Below, in pieces: positions 23,166 to 34,101 of a stretch of DNA of 64,000 bases. The notes beneath the pieces were generated by a model. That model was given only the letters and a program-made list of their open reading frames with translations. It was not told the origin of the DNA and did no database searches. The translations under genes were made by a program, and so were the position numbers. Each line of letters starts with the position of its first letter. Within the stretch, counting starts at the first letter, position 1. This stretch comes from Dryocosmus kuriphilus. Its lineage: Eukaryota; Arthropoda; Insecta; Hymenoptera; Cynipidae. Where the stretch lies: contig CM076191.1 in the NCBI GenBank assembly GCA_038277395.1, positions 23,470,983 through 23,534,982 on the forward strand. Direction: 5' to 3'.

Positions 23166-24611
23166 CACTTAATTTTATTGTATTCTATTTTTTAAAATTT
23201 AATCATATTTATTTTGTTTTGTTTCATTTATTCTATTATACTTTATTTTATTTATTTTATTTCGTTTCGTTTTATTTTTTTTGTTGCCTGGTTCTACTAT
23301 ATTATATTTTATTTTGTTTTATTTTCCTTTTAATTTATTTTATTTCTTTTCTCTTTATTTTATTCACCTCTTGTTTTATTTTATTTCATTTTATTTTATT
23401 TTACTTTCCTTTTGTTTTATTTTATTTCATTTTCCTTCTCTTTCATTTTATTTCGTTTTGCTTTATTTTACTTTATTTCATTTTATTTTGCTTTATTTTA
23501 TTCTCCTTTTATTTTATTTCCTTTTACTTCTCTTTGTTTTATTTTATTATATTTTATTTATTTCACTTAATTTTATTGCATTCTATTTTTTTAAATTTAA
23601 CCATATTTATTTTGTTTTGTTTCATTTATTTTATTATATTTTATTTAATTTATTTTATTTCGTTTCGTTTTATTTATTTTTTTTCCTTGGTTCTATTATA
23701 TTTTATTTTATTTTATTTCTAATTTATTTTACTTCTTTCCTTTTTATTTTATTTACCTTTTATTTTATTTTATTTTGTTTTATTTTATTTTACTTTCCTT
23801 TTGTCTTGTTTTATTCCATTTTGTTTTATTTTGTTTCATTTTCCTTCTCTTTTATTTTATTTCGTTTTGTTTTATTTTATTTTGTTTTATTTTATTCTCC
23901 TTTTATTTTATTTCCTTTTATTTCTCTTTGTTTTATTTTAATTTATTTTATTTTATTTCACTTAATTTTATTGTATTCTATTTTTAAAAATTTAATGACA
24001 TTTATTTTGTTTTGTTTCATTTATTCATTTACATTTTATTTTATTTATTTTATTTCGTTTCGTTTTTTTTTTGCTTGTTTCTATTATATTATATTATATT
24101 TTGTTTTATTTTCCTTTTAATTTATTTTATTTCTTTTCTTTTATTTTATCTACCTTTTATTTTATTTGTTTTATTTTATTTTACTCTCCTTTTGTCCTAT
24201 TTTATTCCATTTTGTTTTATTTTATTTCACTTCCCTTCTCTTTTTATTTTATTTCGTTTCGCTTTATTTTATTTTATTTCATTTTGTTTTGTTTTATTTT
24301 ATTCTCCTTTTATTTTATTTCATTTTATTTCTCTTCGTTTTATTTTAATTTATTTTATTTTGTATTATTTTATTTTGTTTTATGTTATTCTATTTGATAT
24401 TATTTTATTTTGTATCTTCCTGCTTTATTTTATTTTCTTCTATTCTATCTTATTTTATTTTCCTATTACTTTTTTTATTTCTGTTCGTTTGATTTTATTT
24501 TATTATATTTATTTTATTGTATTTCACTTTGTTTTATTTTATTTTGTTTTATTTTCATTTCATTTTATTTTATTTCGTTTTGTTTTATTTTATCTCGTTT
24601 TCCTTTTATTT
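23166..24611. repeat. TTTTA-type satellite, right arm
   Basis: About 1.45 kb of TTTTA/TTTTG/TTTCG pentamers forming the mirror of the left satellite. A landmark (CACTTAATTTTATTG-ATTCTAT) recurs near 23,165, 23,570 and 23,960, so pentamers are organised in a higher-order unit of about 400 bases. Long Phe-rich ORFs on the plus strand are repeat artefacts. Confidence 0.9.
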
Positions 24612-24885
24612 ATTGGCTTCCGTTTCCGGTACCGAACGGTAAACTACGCGTGTTGATTCTGTGCTATCTTTTTTGGTTTTGGCGACGTGTGTGGAGGTGT
24701 GATTGAGTTGAAAGGCGATAAGGGAGGTGACTGTGGTGAAAGGGTGAGTGCTAGTGTGGAGGAGTTGTTTTGTAAGGTTAAAAGGGTTGAAACTAAAGTC
24801 GAAAGTGAGAGTTTAGAGGTTAGCTGACGAGTTCGGAAAAGCGAGAGGGAAGATAAGGGACAGCAGATCGGTAAGTTAGACCAGC

Positions 24886-26250
24886 ATGTTTACAATGAGG
24901 AGCCCAACGCGGGCCGGTAGAGGGCAGCAGCAGGTAGATAGCCTCGGTGCTGATGAGCCTACTGTGGCCGGCGTAACAGGGAGGGATAAGGGTGATGCCG
25001 GGGATAGTACTGATGATGGAGAGAAGCAGTTTACTACGCCGAGAAACTTTGTGAGGGGGAGAAAGAAGGGGGACTAGCCGACAGAAGGACTCGAGGTAGA
25101 CCGTTAAATCGGGAACTGCTTAGTAGATCCAGATCTAGCATTCTAGGATCCAGACAACTTTTTATCAATTGGAGACAGGGGGGAGGTTTAACGGATAAAA
25201 GCGATGAGGGGGACAAGACGGATGATAGTAAAAAGATCAAGGGAAGAAGAGGGGAATAAACAGGGAGAAGAGAAATTGCGGAAAAGCTTAAGAAAAAGTC
25301 TCCACCGGAGAGGAATAAGGCAAAAGGGAAAGTCGATATAGAAAATCTGGAAAGTCTCATCATAGGGTTTAGAGAGAAAACGAACCGCAGTCTGAATGCC
25401 ATGCAAAAGAGAGGGGATGAGGTCTGAGAGGAAATGAGAAAAGTGGGAAGAATGGGATCTGGTGTGGCGGCAAGAAAAAGATAAGGTTCTAAAACAGTTG
25501 GAGGATATCGGGAAAAAGCAAAGAAAGAGTGAGAAAGAGAGAAAACTTGATATGGAAAAGTTGGAAGAAAGAGTGAGAAATCTAGAATGTAAGTCTGAGG
25601 ACAGAAAGAAAGCGGATGAAGGGATAAGAGAAGAAGAGAAAATAAAAGAATTGAATGAGAATGTTATCCTAGAAAATGTGAGAATGAAATTAAGATTGAG
25701 AGAATTAGAAAGGAAAATGGAAAGAGAAGATAAGATGAAACGTAGTAGAAATATAGTGATCAGAGGAATGAAAGTGAATAGCGAATCAGGAAGAGAAGAA
25801 GTGGAAAGGTTGTTAGGGGAAATTGGGACAAAAGTGGATGTGGAAGAGGTAAATGGAGTGGGAAGGAAGAATAAAGGTAAATCGAGTGTATATATAGTGA
25901 AAGTGAGAAGTGAGGAAGAAAAAGATAATATTATGAGAAAAAAGAAAGCTTTAAAGGGGAGGGAAGAAAGGATAGAGGAGGATATGACGTGGAATGAAAG
26001 AAGAAGAAAGTGGATGATGAAACAGAGAGCATGGAGTGAAAGAATGAAAGGTAACACGGTATGGTTAGGGAAAGACAGGATGTGGGTAAACGGTAATGTG
26101 TGGATATGGGATGAAGAGAAAGAAAAATCGTGTGAAATGTATAGGGAGGGTACATGGCGACGAGGGGAAGAAACAAAGGCTAGTGGTAGAAGGGAGAAGA
26201 TAATGGAAACAGTAGAGGGTGAAAGGAAAGAAGAGGAGAAGGCGGAGTGA
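24886..26250 (+). pseudogene. LINE ORF1 protein, second copy, broken
   Basis: The first frame starts MFTMRSPTRAGRG at 24,886 and stops at 25,075. Shifted sequence continues with RGRPLNRELLSRS, which parallels RRGRPTNLEILRS in the first copy. The main frame, 25,462-26,250, is a 262-residue charged coiled coil followed by NIVIRGMKVNSESGREEV (RRM-like core) and a Trp-rich end. Role as in the first copy: RNA-binding partner for retrotransposition. Confidence 0.75.
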
Positions 26251-26318
26251 CGGGGTTTCCACAAAAATAGGGAGGGGGCGTGAAAAAGAAAGAAGAGAGA
26301 AGGAAAGGAAAAAAAGAA

Positions 26319-27107
26319 ATGAGAGTAGCGTCTTGGAATGTATCAGGGCTAATGAATAAAGATGAAGGATTCTTTGAAGAGGTGAAGAAGTGGGATGTAG
26401 TGATGTTGAGTGAAACCTGGGTAGATGAGAAGGACTGGAGGAGGGTGAAGAGGAAGTTACCCAAGGGATATATATGGAAGATGCGAGGGGCAAAGAAAGA
26501 GAAGGTAAAGAGAAGAAAGAAAGGGGGCATGGTGTCAGGAGTAAGGAAGGAATTGGTAGGTGAAGAGAGAATAGAAATGGGATTTGAGGAAACAGATGGA
26601 GTAATGACGAGAATGGTGAAGCTAGGAAGAAGAAAGGTGAGGATAGTTTGCATTTACAGGAGAAGGGGAGAAGAAGAAAGTTGGAGTGTGATTAGGAAAT
26701 GGGTGGCGAAAAAGGATGGTGAATTGGTTTTGATTGTAGGCGATCTGAATGCTTAGACAGGAGAACAGGGAGGGGAAATATGGGATGAAGCCAGTGAAAC
26801 TTTCAGGAGAAAATCGAAACATAAACAGGTGGACCAGGAGGGTAGGACTCTGTTGGAAATTCTGGGAGAAACAGGATGGTTCATTTGTAATGGGAACTCG
26901 GAGGGGGATGAGGAAGGAGAGATTACATTTGCAGGAAAAGGAGAAACAGTAATAGACTACATTCTGGCAGAGGAAAAGAGAAGGAGGCTGTTGGAAAGAA
27001 TGGAAGTAGGGAATGAAATAGGGTCAGAATACTTCCCGGTAATTGCAACGTTGAAATGTTGGAATGGGAGAAGAGAGGGACTGGAAGATGAGATTATGGC
27101 TGTTTGA
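26319..27107 (+). pseudogene. LINE ORF2, endonuclease only, reverse transcriptase deleted
   Basis: MRVASWNVSGL, LSETWVDEKDW and VCIYRRRGEEES are followed by GDLNA and an in-frame TAG at 26,755, where the first copy reads NLNAW, so tryptophan is replaced by stop. The next frame resumes with ICNGNSEGDEEGE and VIDYILAEEKRRRLL, ending at 27,107 just past the internal deletion. It lacks all reverse transcriptase motifs. The start at 26,319 is chosen because it aligns with the MSDVKVALWNVSGL start region of the first copy. Confidence 0.8.
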
Positions 27108-27265
27108 CTCACTGGTATGGTCAGTTATGTGCTATGGAGTGGAGATATGGGGTTGGAAGGAGTATAAGAAGGTAGAAAACATGCAAGAAAGATTTCTGAG
27201 ATGGGTTATGGGAGTAAGCTAGAACTGCCCGGGCTATATGTTGAGAGAAGAAACAGGGAGAGGGT

Positions 27266-27497
27266 AGTAGGAAAGCTATATGTGGATTATTCCCATAGTC
27301 TATTTTCCGGAACAGGAATTCATTTTCTGAATGAGGGAAATGATATTGATCGTTTTGATTATGCGAACGGGTACTGTCTCTTTGCATTTGATCTAACTCC
27401 CGACCTTTCTGCACATTGTAAGTCACACTGGAATCTTATTAAACATGGTAGCTTACGAGTTGAAAATCGTGTAGCAGATCCACTGAAGCAAATATAA
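27266..27497 (+). pseudogene. Capsid-like protein, C-terminal fragment, right copy
   Basis: Starts abruptly at the LINE junction with GKLYVDYSHSLFSGTG, and continues FLNEGNDIDRFDYANGY, LFAFDLTPDLSAH and HWNLIKHGSLRVE to a stop at 27,497. It is shorter than the left fragment at its N-terminus because the LINE-associated deletion removed it. The same caveat on the capsid role applies. Confidence 0.6.
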
Positions 27498-27672
27498 ACT
27501 GTATAGTCTACGCTCAATATGATAACGTTTTGTAGATTGACTCTTCGAGACAGGTTATATTAGATTACAGTGGTTAGAACCTGCATAGACCTGTATAAAC
27601 CTGTTTACCTGAACCGGTTTTTACCATTGACCGCAAGTGGGGGGTATACAGAGCATCCAATATGTAACTGAG

Positions 27673-27703
27673 TATAAAAGGATCTCTATTCAGTTGTCGC
27701 CAG
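27673..27703 (+). promoter_or_regulatory. TATA box and initiator-like core promoter, right copy
   Basis: TATAAAAGG at 27,673 is followed by an arthropod-type TCAGTT at 27,690 and CCAGTC at 27,700-27,705. The second initiator-like site is about 29 bases from the TATA start, the usual spacing. The ATG of the fusion gene follows at 27,754. The same arrangement is kept in the left arm. Confidence 0.55.
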
Positions 27704-27753
27704 TCTCTTGTGAGGGTCTCATCATCCAAGTCATTACCGGTGGTTGAAAAACA

Positions 27754-28891
27754 ATGGACTATATAATCGACATCCAAGGCTTTCGTGATATAGACAATCA
27801 GTTTATACCAAAGGAGGTGACTTTGGTTACTGTTAATCATAAATACACAGCACATTGGATTGCTGCATCACAGTATGTGTTCTCTGAACTTCTTGAAAGT
27901 GCGAAATTACAAAACAATTGGTTAACCTGTTTCTACCATGGAATTGAATGGTTCGATGGAGATACTCCGTTGAAGTTTGTGTATGCCAATCTTCGTGAAG
28001 TTGCTAAAACTGTGACACAAATTTACACACGTGGCCGTGAAAAGGCTTCACTTTTGCAAAAAATCATCAGCAGACAGATTATCAATTTGGAGGAACTAAC
28101 CTGCCCAGCCCTCGGAAAACTCGAAGATAGACAAGAACACTGTTTTTACCATGGAGTCAGAAGAGAGAAATTGTTCAAGTGTGCTCTCAACAATGCTCTG
28201 AAGCTTCGTCACTGGCTTCGAAAACAACGAGAAGAAGAAATACTTTTTGTAAAATTTCAAACAAAAAGACATCGTGTGGAGAAACGTTCATTGCCAAGAA
28301 TTCAGTTCCGGACGGGATTGAATCTTCAAATAAAGCACCCTGCGCTTACGAAATTGTGGACATTTAAAATGAACAGTCTAGAGATATTGCAGGCAATTAA
28401 GATTTTAAAAGTGCCCACGATTGGTGTGTACCCGGCAGATCAAATTCCTAAAACCTGGACAAGACCAGATGCAATAGTTGTTAACGCCGATGAGCACACT
28501 CAGCCTGGTTTCCACTGGATCGGAGTTCATATTGACGGTACAAGTAGAGGAACCTACTTTGACAGCTACGGGATACCGCCTCTTATTCCTCAACATCTTG
28601 ATCGTCTACGAGGAAACTCTACCCTCTACAGATGGAACACTTCTTCATCATATGTGTAGTGGTGGCACTTTGCGTAATTTTACTGATATCTTTACGGACA
28701 ATTTATTTGACAACGACCGCATTGTGGTAAGCTTTCATAAAAAACTTTTAGACAATCATAAATTGAAATGGGTTAGAGCCCCAAATTCTAAACATGGCGA
28801 CAGGTGCGTCTGCTCGCTACAAAATAAAAATCGGTTAGATTCACGTGTACAATCATCAACATCGAAACTTGGTACTTTATACCTTTTGTAA
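27754..28891 (+). pseudogene. DxQGF/KE-domain plus adenain-like protease fusion, right copy
   Basis: A 301-codon frame from 27,754 to 28,659. Residues 1-165 form a domain with DIQGF near residue 6, KEV near 22, CFYHGIEWF, KLEDRQEHCFYHG and KCALNNALKLRHWL. The Polinton gene at 48,952-49,455 shows the same pattern, and the layout is loosely like a DEDD-type nuclease fold, which is inference. Residues 200-290 look like a Ulp1/adenain cysteine protease with histidine in GFHWIGVHIDG and aspartate in YFDSYG. The segment that should carry the catalytic cysteine is missing: a deletion near 28,640 joins WNTS to sequence that resumes in another frame as HHMCSGGTLRNFTDIF and runs to 28,891. The protease must therefore be inactive. 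The left arm shares this deletion. Confidence 0.7.
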
Positions 28892-29551
28892 GTATTTTAT
28901 ATAATGTATAGGTAATAAATATCGTTTTTTCTAAGCTTATGGAATAATTAGTTCTAAATTGTTCACTTCTTCTCGCTTGGCCCTCTCTGGTGCTTGTAAT
29001 GACGCAACTCGTTACTTTACACGTATACCTTTATTCATAGGTTTAAGATTTTACATGTAATTTCTAATTCGCTTCTCAGATTTACTCACAACGTTAGAAT
29101 TAAGAATGTAGATATAATTTTTTTTTTGACTGAAAAGAAATAAAAGCAAAATAAAATAAAAACTGTGATTTTCATTTCTCGAAGCTGTCCCCATAATTTT
29201 AAGTAAAATTATCTCATTTAAATATTTTAGTCATATCAGATTTTTAAATAAAAGATTCCAACAACTTTCGCGATTTGAAAAAATAATTAACCTTAATTTT
29301 AGATTTTAAAAATTAGGTTAGAATTACATAAATCATTTTAATAAAAGATTAAGAAAATTTTATTAGTATAGAATTCGAGATTTAAAAAATAATTAATCTT
29401 AATTTTATATTTAAAAAATTAGAATATTTACATAAATTAATCTAATTATTTTTAAATACCATTAATTAAACCTCCTCCACAAATTTCCCCCTGCATAGAC
29501 CCACTCCACATTACCCCCACCACAAATTTCCCAGTGTTGCCGTACTCTACT

Positions 29552-31140
29552 GATAACGATTAAAATTTCTAGATTCCTACGAAAAAGTGAGAATTATTAT
29601 GTTATTTTTAATACGCGTTTTTTCCATCAGGTAAAATGCCCAACTAGAGAGTAGTTTTTCTCTCAACTTTAATTCTATTCTTTTCACAGCCGGTTTCGCA
29701 AGTTGTTTTCTATTCCAACTACCCAGGTAGAAATTGCCATAAGTTTCCCCAGTTACCGTTCGGGCTCTGATCGGTTTAACATGATCATGGCCCGATCGGG
29801 ATAATTCCATGGCCCCGAACTGGACCTGATCGGGCTGCGCATCGCAGCGCCTTCTAGTCCCTGTTTCGAGAAATAGCTTTCTGTGTGTTGCACATTTGGT
29901 GTGAAGTATAAAGTTGCGTTGTGAGTATAGCGATAACAAATTTGTTTTTCAAAAATGCAAAGAACTTCGAGTACACACCGAGTCCGGAAGATTTGGATCC
30001 TTATTGTTCCCATCAAAGATGTTTCTGATTGGAATCTCAAGGATCATAGGATCATTCTAGGATCATAGGGTCATAGGGAAAAGTGTTAGGAGTACAGAGC
30101 GAGTGCAAGCTTAATCTGCTTTAATGAAATCTTACAAATTTTTGAAATATTTTCAAAATTTTCAAAAATTATTAAAAATTCCAAAAAATCCAAAAACATT
30201 CAAATTTTCAAGAATTTTAAAAATTTTGAGAATTTTGGTAATTTTGAAAATTTTTGAGAATTTTGGCAATTTTTGAAATTTTGGACATTTTAGAAATTTT
30301 GAAAAAATGTTTAAATTTTTGAGAATTTTGGTAATTTGGAAACTTCTAAAAACTTGTCGAGCTTCCAAATATGTGGAAATATATGTATATTTCTCCGCCG
30401 TCTCTGGCTTTTTCAAGGAAACACCTTGGCTTTGTTTTTGTCAAGAAAGTTCAAGCGGTGCAATTGACTATGTGCAATTCCCAAATTAAAATTTAGAAGT
30501 GACTGACAGCGCGCGAGGCGGCGACTACAGAATTAATGGTGATGTCTTTTTAATGGGACCTCTCTGGCTACGCGTATAAAAAGTGAAATTACTTAAATTG
30601 TGTGTTTAAAGTGGACTTGAAAAAGTGATTGTGGGTGAGTTTTTGTTGATTCGTATAAATTGGAGCAGTGAAAACAATGAAAAAGTAGTTTTTGAAAGAA
30701 ATATTTACATTCGTAAGTACTTGCTTGATAGTCGTGTTGTTTTAGTCTTGTTATGACAGTTGCACATAGGTAAACCTTTTACTGCACTCGTGTTATCCTT
30801 GACAACCGGCATAAACACGCGTACGAGATAAACAGCCGACTGTCGTCTGCTAGGAAGTAAAAACACTGAACAGAATCTCAAACCCAGTCTGTCAGCTCAC
30901 TTATTCAATTTACGAAAATTTGAATATTTCTGCACTCATGAAACTGAAATCTTTTGATTATATTTCGAATTCATTTTGTGCGTCTTTTACAGGAAAATTT
31001 TTCGTTTTCATTGCATCAGATCTTTAAAAAAAAAAAACCAAAAATTTTTCCATAAGGTATAATGCTTTTGTCTGCTTTTGTACATCACCATTAGTTCATA
31101 GCTGGCCACCGCAGCGCTACCGTCTAAGCGCACATAGTCA
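29552..31140. other. Non-coding stretch with low-complexity AAATTTT block
   Basis: No gene is seen. At 30,120-30,420 there is a degenerate run of short AAATTTT/GAATTTT units. GC-rich CGATCGGGCC-type words occur at 29,745-29,850 and again at 31,570-31,700, and ACCC(A/G)GGTAGAAA occurs near both (29,722 and 31,723), possibly marking the ends of an unnamed element. Confidence 0.4.
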
Positions 31141-31141
31141 A

Positions 31142-31222
31142 TAGCTCAGTCGGCAAGGCGTGCGGTATATTTATACATATGGTTAAGTAGTTTTTAGGTA
31201 CGCTAGGGTAGGGTTCGACTCC
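31142..31222 (+). tRNA. tRNA-like sequence or tRNA-derived SINE head
   Basis: There is a perfect Pol III A box (TAGCTCAGTCGG, 31,142-31,153) and B box (GGTTCGACTCC, 31,212-31,222). Spacing is about 58 bases, longer than an intronless tRNA and compatible with an intron or a SINE. I could not pair a convincing acceptor stem from the flanks, so a functional tRNA is unlikely and a tRNA-derived element is the better reading. Confidence 0.4.
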
Positions 31223-31263
31223 TCAGCGGGGTGCGATTTTTTCATAGTAATTAAGCGTGCTAT

Positions 31264-31287
31264 TATATATATATATATATATATATA
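31264..31287. repeat. (TA)n microsatellite
   Basis: Twenty-four bases of alternating TA just downstream of the tRNA-like sequence. Confidence 0.9.
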
Positions 31288-34101
31288 GTAAATTTTTGTG
31301 CAATTGAGTAACTTTAAACATAATATAAGTGCAGCCATAATATATAAAACAATTTTTTTTGCAGATTTATCTAAATTTTAGGTAAATTTCTAAATTTGAC
31401 TACAAAATGTTAATTCTCTTAGAAAAATTTTTTGTTGAACCAACAAACTCATTTCGTATCTTTTGATTGAAAGAACTCGTTTGTTGGTTTAATAAAAACT
31501 TTTGTTCAATAACCTAAAATTTTTTAAGCAAAATAAGAAAGCTTTGTTGCTTCTACAAATTTCTTTCTTTCCGTGAAGGGGTCAGATCGGGTACCGATCG
31601 AAAGGCCTTATCGAAAGGCCCGATCCGACCCCGGTCGGGCCTTGTGTTTCATCAGCGGCCAGGCCGAGACCGGTGTACCCGATCTGGGCCCCATAGAAAA
31701 ATAGGCCATAGAAAAATGTATACCCGGGTAGAAACAATGAAAGTTGTAATTTTTAATTCCCTTCAATTCCAAACTCTCAGATATTTATATTTATTGGTTT
31801 TAAAATAATTATTAAATAAAAAAGTTTTAAAAACACTGAATTGGTCAATTTACCTCTGTAGGATTGATTTATCATTCAAAATTGTGGTAAAAAGCCATTT
31901 GTAAATTGATTTATTACGACTTTATTTTAACTTTCAGTGACAGAATTTAAATAAAATGAATGTTTAACAATAAAGGTAAGATAGTTTAATGCGATATTAT
32001 AGACGGTTTTTTTCATATTTTATGCTTCTACAGTAACTTTGAAGCAAATAAATAATTTTCTTTTTGTCTTTATTTGAAGTTATGTCAAGTTTGTAAAACA
32101 CACGGCGAGTGGACATTGAAGGGAATAGAATCTTCTCTTTCTTGGTTTTCGCTGGTGGGTATCGAGATGGAGGAAAAATCATTCATGGGAATACAGATTC
32201 TGAATATTGTTTTCCATTCTTCTCTTATTACAGGGAAGGTACATTTAATAATAATCATCATCACACAATTCCTTTTTTGAAGTTGGTCCACAATGCCGTT
32301 TGACGGGATGCCTCTTTGTTTCTCATAAATAAACTTCAATTCCAATTACAAAATTTTTAAAGACATAATCTTAAAAAGAAATCTGACTAAACATATCCTT
32401 CAAAAAAAAACCATAAGAATTAATACGGATAGAATGAGGCATTCGGTTCATGATTACATTCGGGATTCGACGTAATTCAGACCTACCAAAACACTCCGGA
32501 ATCAGGAAAGTTCCGCAAACCGGATTTAAACCCTGACACACCCTATTACTTTTGAATTATTTTGAATCTTTTTTCATTTACTGGGTGCAAACGTGTCCCT
32601 TAAGATGGCAACGATGTACTACTTACCATATAATTATTGAAATAAATAATTTTTACACAATTTTGTAAGTTCTTTCAAACTGAAGGTATACTAATATTTG
32701 AAATCGTCTGAACATATTTACTAACAATTACAAAGCCTTTTTATTGAATCCAAAAATTTCCAAAACGGTTTCAACTTTGGGCGGCTGAAAATTAAAATCT
32801 TCTAAACTTAAATGCTTCCAAATTAAATTTTAAGATTTTGAAATAGAAAACTTTCCAATTTTACACTTCGTTTTACGGAAAACTTATCCTTTTACTTAAA
32901 AATGTAGATATATTTTATTATCAAAAGTATTGCAGTGAAAAACTGGTCTGCCGACAAGGATTTAAAAGAAACCAAATTTAGTTTACCTATTCACTTTCGA
33001 AATGCAAGTATATCAAAATGTTGATCCCGAAAAATCAAAGCATATAAAAAAAGAGTGTAGAAATGTATCAAATTTTTTATTACTATTTTCTTATAACTTT
33101 GATTCTATTATTTCAAGAAGACGATTCAAAATATTAAAAAAGAACAAAAGAATTGTTTGAGATTTAAATCACCTTCGGACTCAACTCCCACCAATTAAAT
33201 TGGGACCACAGAATTATTAGTACTTACTTCAATAAAAAGAGATGCCCTTGAGAGGAGAAAAATTCCGGTAACTCGAGACCCTCCAGGATTCTCACAAATT
33301 AACAACATTTCGCTAACCATAAAATATTCTAGTCCATTCCTTTTATGGTTCTCTTACATTAATGTTTTGGTTTAAATAAAATAGAAAAGCCACAAACGTA
33401 AAGTATAGGCGTTATACACCTACGTTCCCCAGTATAATAATTATCCTCCGAGTTGGTCATTGATTATTATTATATACCGTCCTCTCTGACAACCACATAC
33501 TTTTCTTTTCTTTCTCTACTGAAAGTGCAATAATAATGTAAAATATTATACGAAAACATGTAAATTATACAGAACGATTTTGTATACCAGGGTACACTCT
33601 CACTCTCGTTTTAATATTCCAGTCGCATAACTTTTGATGTGACTAGAAACGATCCTCTTTCGAGGGCGGGGAGTAAAAGTTACCCAATAAATAAACCATC
33701 AGGTTGTAAAAAGCAGAACTCATAGCTCATATAACGGCTTTGTAAATTGGAATGTATTTGCCTCATTGTGTAACAAATTCTTGGCGTAGTTATTCATTAG
33801 ACAAAGGTATATCGTCAGGAGAACAATATCCTTGTTAAATATGATGTATGATGGAAGTAAAGGGGATATCGGATAGAAAATGAAGGATTGGAAAATAGAA
33901 CAGAGATTTGAAAAAAAGAGTTTGATTTTGCTCCAGATAATATTTCCCTAAGCACCCGAAAGAATGGCCGAGAATTTGGTACAGCCATCTTGAATTTCCA
34001 GTAAAAATGAAAGTGGTGCTGAATTGGGCTGAGAAATATTTGTTGAAAAATTTATAAAAAAATTTTTTGAAAAAATTTTTTGGCCAAAACTGTCATATTT
34101 A
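31288..34101. other. Non-coding stretch
   Basis: No supported gene. Overlapping 60-86 codon ORFs on both strands at 31,997-32,345 have no motif. GC-rich CGATCGGGCC words at 31,570-31,700 contain small complementary stretches. Confidence 0.5.

Larger units (their letters stand above)
24616..27265 (+). mobile_element. Second LINE copy, internally deleted and 3' truncated
   Basis: Related to the LINE at 11,840 but a distinct, diverged copy. It starts shortly after the satellite with TTTCCGG, as the first copy does. It holds ORF1 and the endonuclease. It then jumps near 27,080-27,100 from endonuclease sequence straight to sequence matching about 17,945 of the first copy, so the whole reverse transcriptase is missing. 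It stops matching the first copy at about 27,233 and ends by 27,265, where palindrome-arm sequence resumes. About 970 bp of the mirror arm are also missing at this junction, implying a deletion that spanned LINE tail and arm. Confidence 0.85.
7948..29551. mobile_element. Giant palindromic Polinton-like element (snap-back form)
   Basis: The outer ends are inverted copies: AGTAGAGTATGGCAACACTG at 7948 and its complement ending at 29,551 (one A/G difference). Both begin AG, as the intact Polinton at 43,089 does (AGTAGA). The flanks GAGAAC and GATAAC match at 5 of 6 positions, as expected for a decayed 6 bp target duplication. Mirror symmetry continues inward. Gene-bearing arms (7948-10,277 with 27,266-29,551) come first, then AAAAT satellite (11.1-11.84 and 18.96-19.4 kb with 23.17-24.61 kb), then AT-rich arms (about 19,395-21,236 with 21,266-23,165). 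They meet at a 29 bp loop. Unpaired interruptions are a LINE with hAT on the left and a LINE relative on the right. I see no polymerase, integrase or ATPase in it. Whether it arose as one snap-back molecule or by tail-to-tail insertion is inference. Confidence 0.7.
27266..29551. repeat. Outer inverted-repeat arm, right
   Basis: Reverse-complement partner of 7948-10,277 (2,286 against 2,330 bases). It holds the better-preserved copy of the fusion gene and ends CCGTACTCTACT, followed by GATAAC, the candidate target duplication. Confidence 0.9.

Noticed and set aside
23219..24706. Overlapping Phe-rich ORFs up to 279 codons on the plus strand
   Set aside because: Artefacts of the TTTTA satellite. 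Overlapping frames all look alike.
29720..31735. A 2 kb element bounded by ACCC(A/G)GGTAGAAA words with CGATCGGGCC islands
   Set aside because: The end words are in direct orientation and short, no target duplication was found, and the interior shows no gene. Evidence is too thin to call an element.
32074..32345. Overlapping small ORFs on both strands, possible host exon
   Set aside because: Neither frame shows a known motif, and no splice-consistent neighbour was found.
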